NCBI GenBank assembly: GCA_029961685.1
Contig: JARWKL010000009.1
Location: forward strand, 20,145,237-20,209,236
Length of the DNA: 64,000 bases
Reading direction: 5' to 3'
From: Aristolochia californica
Lineage: Eukaryota > Streptophyta > Magnoliopsida > Piperales > Aristolochiaceae
The translations under genes were made by a program, and so were the position numbers. The notes beneath the pieces are model-generated. The model was not told the origin of the DNA. It saw only the letters and a list, made by a program, of their open reading frames with translations, and ran no database searches. This document shows positions 62,146 through 64,000 of this stretch, piece by piece. Positions within the stretch are counted from its first letter, which is position 1, and the number at the start of each line of letters is the position of its first letter.

Positions 62146-64000
62146 CTCGCCTCCCCTTTTCCCGATGATTGCAAAACCTTATATATAAAAACTAAAAAGA
62201 GGTTTAAATCCCTAAAAATTATAGAAACTTTTTTGAAATATCTCTCTCTATAAATTTGCATTGTGCATTTACATTTTAGATGTATACTTTTTTCTTAAAT
62301 CATAACTTGAGTTTTCACTTTTCCCTTCATCTCGTAGGCAAAATAGAGAGTAGATGACAACGAAATGAAAAATTTAGAGTTTCTGTATGGAAAAAAATTG
62401 AAAGCAATAAAAAACATAAGTAAAGAAAATTTATTCACACGCCACAAATGAACACAAAAGTCTTGTCATCCAAGTTTGGGAAACTCCACTAGTACAACAA
62501 CCCCAATAGCTTGGAATTTGATATGAAAGAGATATTCTACACATGCTTTTAAAAATGGATATGCAGGCTTGAAACATGTTAAAGACGCAAATGACCTATG
62601 GATCCAAACCTTTTAAAGATAATAAAAATTTGCTCATTAAATTATCAAGTGAACGTGCGGAGGGATATTTAACTGAGTCAAACAAGCCATTATTTTGTCC
62701 ATTTACAAAAAGCTGACCTAACGATCATTGATGATTGTAAACTGATTTATCATCCGTAATGGGCCATATTTTTTTTAAGGAATGACTTTTGGGTTGGGAT
62801 TCAACACTCAGTTAATATTCCCTCGCCTCTCCTTTTCCCAACGATTGCAAAACCGGATATATAAAAACTAAAAAGAGGTTTAAATCCCTAAAAATTACAG
62901 AAACTTTTCAGAAATATCTCTCTCTATGTTTGTGCAGTGTGCATTCCCATTTTAGATGTATACATTTTTCTTAAATCAAAACTTGAGTTTTCACTATTCC
63001 CTTCATCTCGTCAACCAAAAAGAGAATAGATGACAACAAAATGAAAATTTTAGACTTTGTGTATGGAAAACATTTTAAGCAATATCAAACCTAAGTAAAG
63101 AAAATTTATTCACACAACACAAATGAACACAAAAGTTTTGTCATCCAAGTTTTGGAAATTCCACTAGTACAACAACCCTGATAGCTTGGAATTTGATAAG
63201 AAAGAGATATTTCTACACATGCTTCAAAAAATGGATATTCATGCTTGAAACATGTTAAATATGCAAATGACCTATGGATCCAAACCTTTTAAAGGGAATA
63301 AAAAATTGCTCATAAAATTCTCAAGTGAACGTGCAGTGGGATATTTAACCAAGTCAAACTAGCCATTATTTTGCCCATTTAAAAAAAACTGACCTAACGA
63401 TTATTGATGATTGTAAAGTGATTTATCATGCATAACGGGCCATATTTTTGTAAGGAATGACTTTTGGGTTTGGATTGAACACTCAGTTAAAATTCCCTTG
63501 GCTCTCCTTTTCCTGACGATTGCAGAACCTGATATATAAAAACTAAAAAGAGGATTAAATCCCTAAAAATTATAGAAACGTTTTGGAAGTATCTCTCTCT
63601 ATATTTGTGCATTGTGCATTTCCATTTTAGATGTATACATTTTTCTTAAATCAAAACTTGAGTTTTCACTTTTCCCTTCATCTCGTAGAAAAAAAAGAGA
63701 ATAGATGACAACGAAATGAAAATTTTAGAGTTTGTGTATGGAAAAAATTTAAAACAATAAAAAAGTAAGTAAAATCTATTCACACACTACAAATGAACAC
63801 AAAAGTCTTGTTATCCAGGTTTGGGAAATTCCACTAGTTCAACAACCCCAAGAGATTGGAATTTGATAAGAAAGAGATTTTTTTACACATGCATTAAAAA
63901 ATGGATATGCATGCATGAAACATGTTAAAGATGCAAATGACCTATGGATCCAAACCTTGTAAAGAGAATAACAAACAGCTGATTGAATTCTCAAGTGAAC
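62139..64000 (+). repeat. Half unit 95 and units 96-98, array continues past the window
   Basis: Unit 95 is a half unit with the same junction as unit 89, but its right half is B-like and leads into A1 unit 96. Cores of units 96, 97 and 98 at 62557, 63233 and 63903; classes A1, A, C. Unit 98 is cut by the window end in its left half (GATTGAATTCTCAAGTGAAC region), so the array continues beyond the window. Confidence 0.85.

Larger units (their letters stand above)
1..64000 (+). repeat. Satellite DNA array, ~675 bp unit, about 98 copies
   Basis: Seen directly: the same ~675 bp sequence recurs end to end in one orientation, and no stretch of 300 bases falls outside it. The marker GGATATGCATGCTTGAAAC (or a 1-4 base variant) was located 94 times; four more units have lost it by deletion. 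Spacing is usually 670-678 bp; exceptions are the deletions listed separately. Units differ by scattered substitutions and 1-3 bp indels. The set of variants shows linked classes A, B and C. Known: long homogeneous tandem arrays of this sort form centromeric, pericentromeric or subtelomeric heterochromatin in eukaryotes. Which of these applies, and the species, cannot be read from the sequence. In the entries below a unit starts at its CACTAG box, 71 bases before the marker, and marker positions are given as 'core'. Confidence 0.98.

Noticed and set aside
1..64000. CRISPR array
   Set aside because: The period is ~675 bp and the entire unit repeats. There is no short repeat separated by unique spacers.
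1..64000. Ribosomal DNA spacer, 5S or tRNA gene cluster
   Set aside because: No rRNA or tRNA-like conserved segment, A/B box or cloverleaf was recognised in the unit, and nothing in the unit is GC-rich enough to suggest one.
1..64000. Tandem LTRs or other retrotransposon remnants
   Set aside because: I saw no primer-binding site, polypurine tract, TG...CA ends with target duplication, or coding fragment of a polymerase or integrase. Origin from a long-lost element cannot be excluded.

Overview
The whole 64 kb window is one uninterrupted, head-to-tail satellite DNA array. Its unit is about 675 bp, AT-rich (roughly 30% GC, judged from a few lines), and every copy has the same orientation. Using the core GGATATGCATGCTTGAAAC as a phase marker, I placed 94 units with a recognisable core and 4 units whose core is deleted. 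Core-to-core spacing is mostly 670-678 bp. The window happens to start at the first base of the CACTAG box that I use as unit base 1. I found no protein gene, RNA gene, transposon insertion, CRISPR array, or unique sequence of any length. The short open frames in the window recur at the satellite period and are broken in most copies, so I annotate none of them as genes.

The organism is a eukaryote with large heterochromatic arrays. A plant is my first guess, but nothing in the sequence proves it. I do not recognise the satellite family by name.

The units fall into three main classes, told apart by linked blocks in the left half of the unit. Class A has tag CACTAGTAC, an AGATATTTCTAC arm and AATAAAAA..TAAATTCTC. 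Class B has tag CACTAGATC, ACACATACTT, AATAACAAACC..GGATTCTC and a TTTACTCGAG box (XhoI site). Class C has tag CACTAGTTC, a GATTTTTCTAC arm and AATAACAAACAG..GAATTCTC (EcoRI site). A subtype A1 (AAAGATAATAAAA, AAATTATCAAG) occurs almost only directly after B. The recurring order is B > A1 > A > C > B, so the array has a degenerate higher-order repeat (HOR) of about four units (2.67-2.70 kb), locally shortened to AB dimers or lengthened by extra A or C units.

Layout: 1-4.0 kb, two copies of a trimer; 4.0-13.5 kb, mixed order with an AB dimer pair at its end; 13.5-20.8 kb, two tetramer-like blocks; 20.8-25.4 kb, mixed with a truncated unit; 25.4-30.8 kb, four AB dimers of 1,351 bp, some nearly identical; 30.8-36.8 kb, a rearranged paralogue of 17.7-24.2 kb; 36.8-45.5 kb, a one-unit perfect duplication followed by A-rich and AACB blocks; 45.5-53.6 kb, a 4.03 kb six-unit block present twice; 53.6-64 kb, the most damaged part, with four large internal deletions, two of which share one junction.

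The story the window tells is array evolution: unequal exchange at one, two, three, four and six units, sequence conversion between classes, and deletions at short direct repeats.
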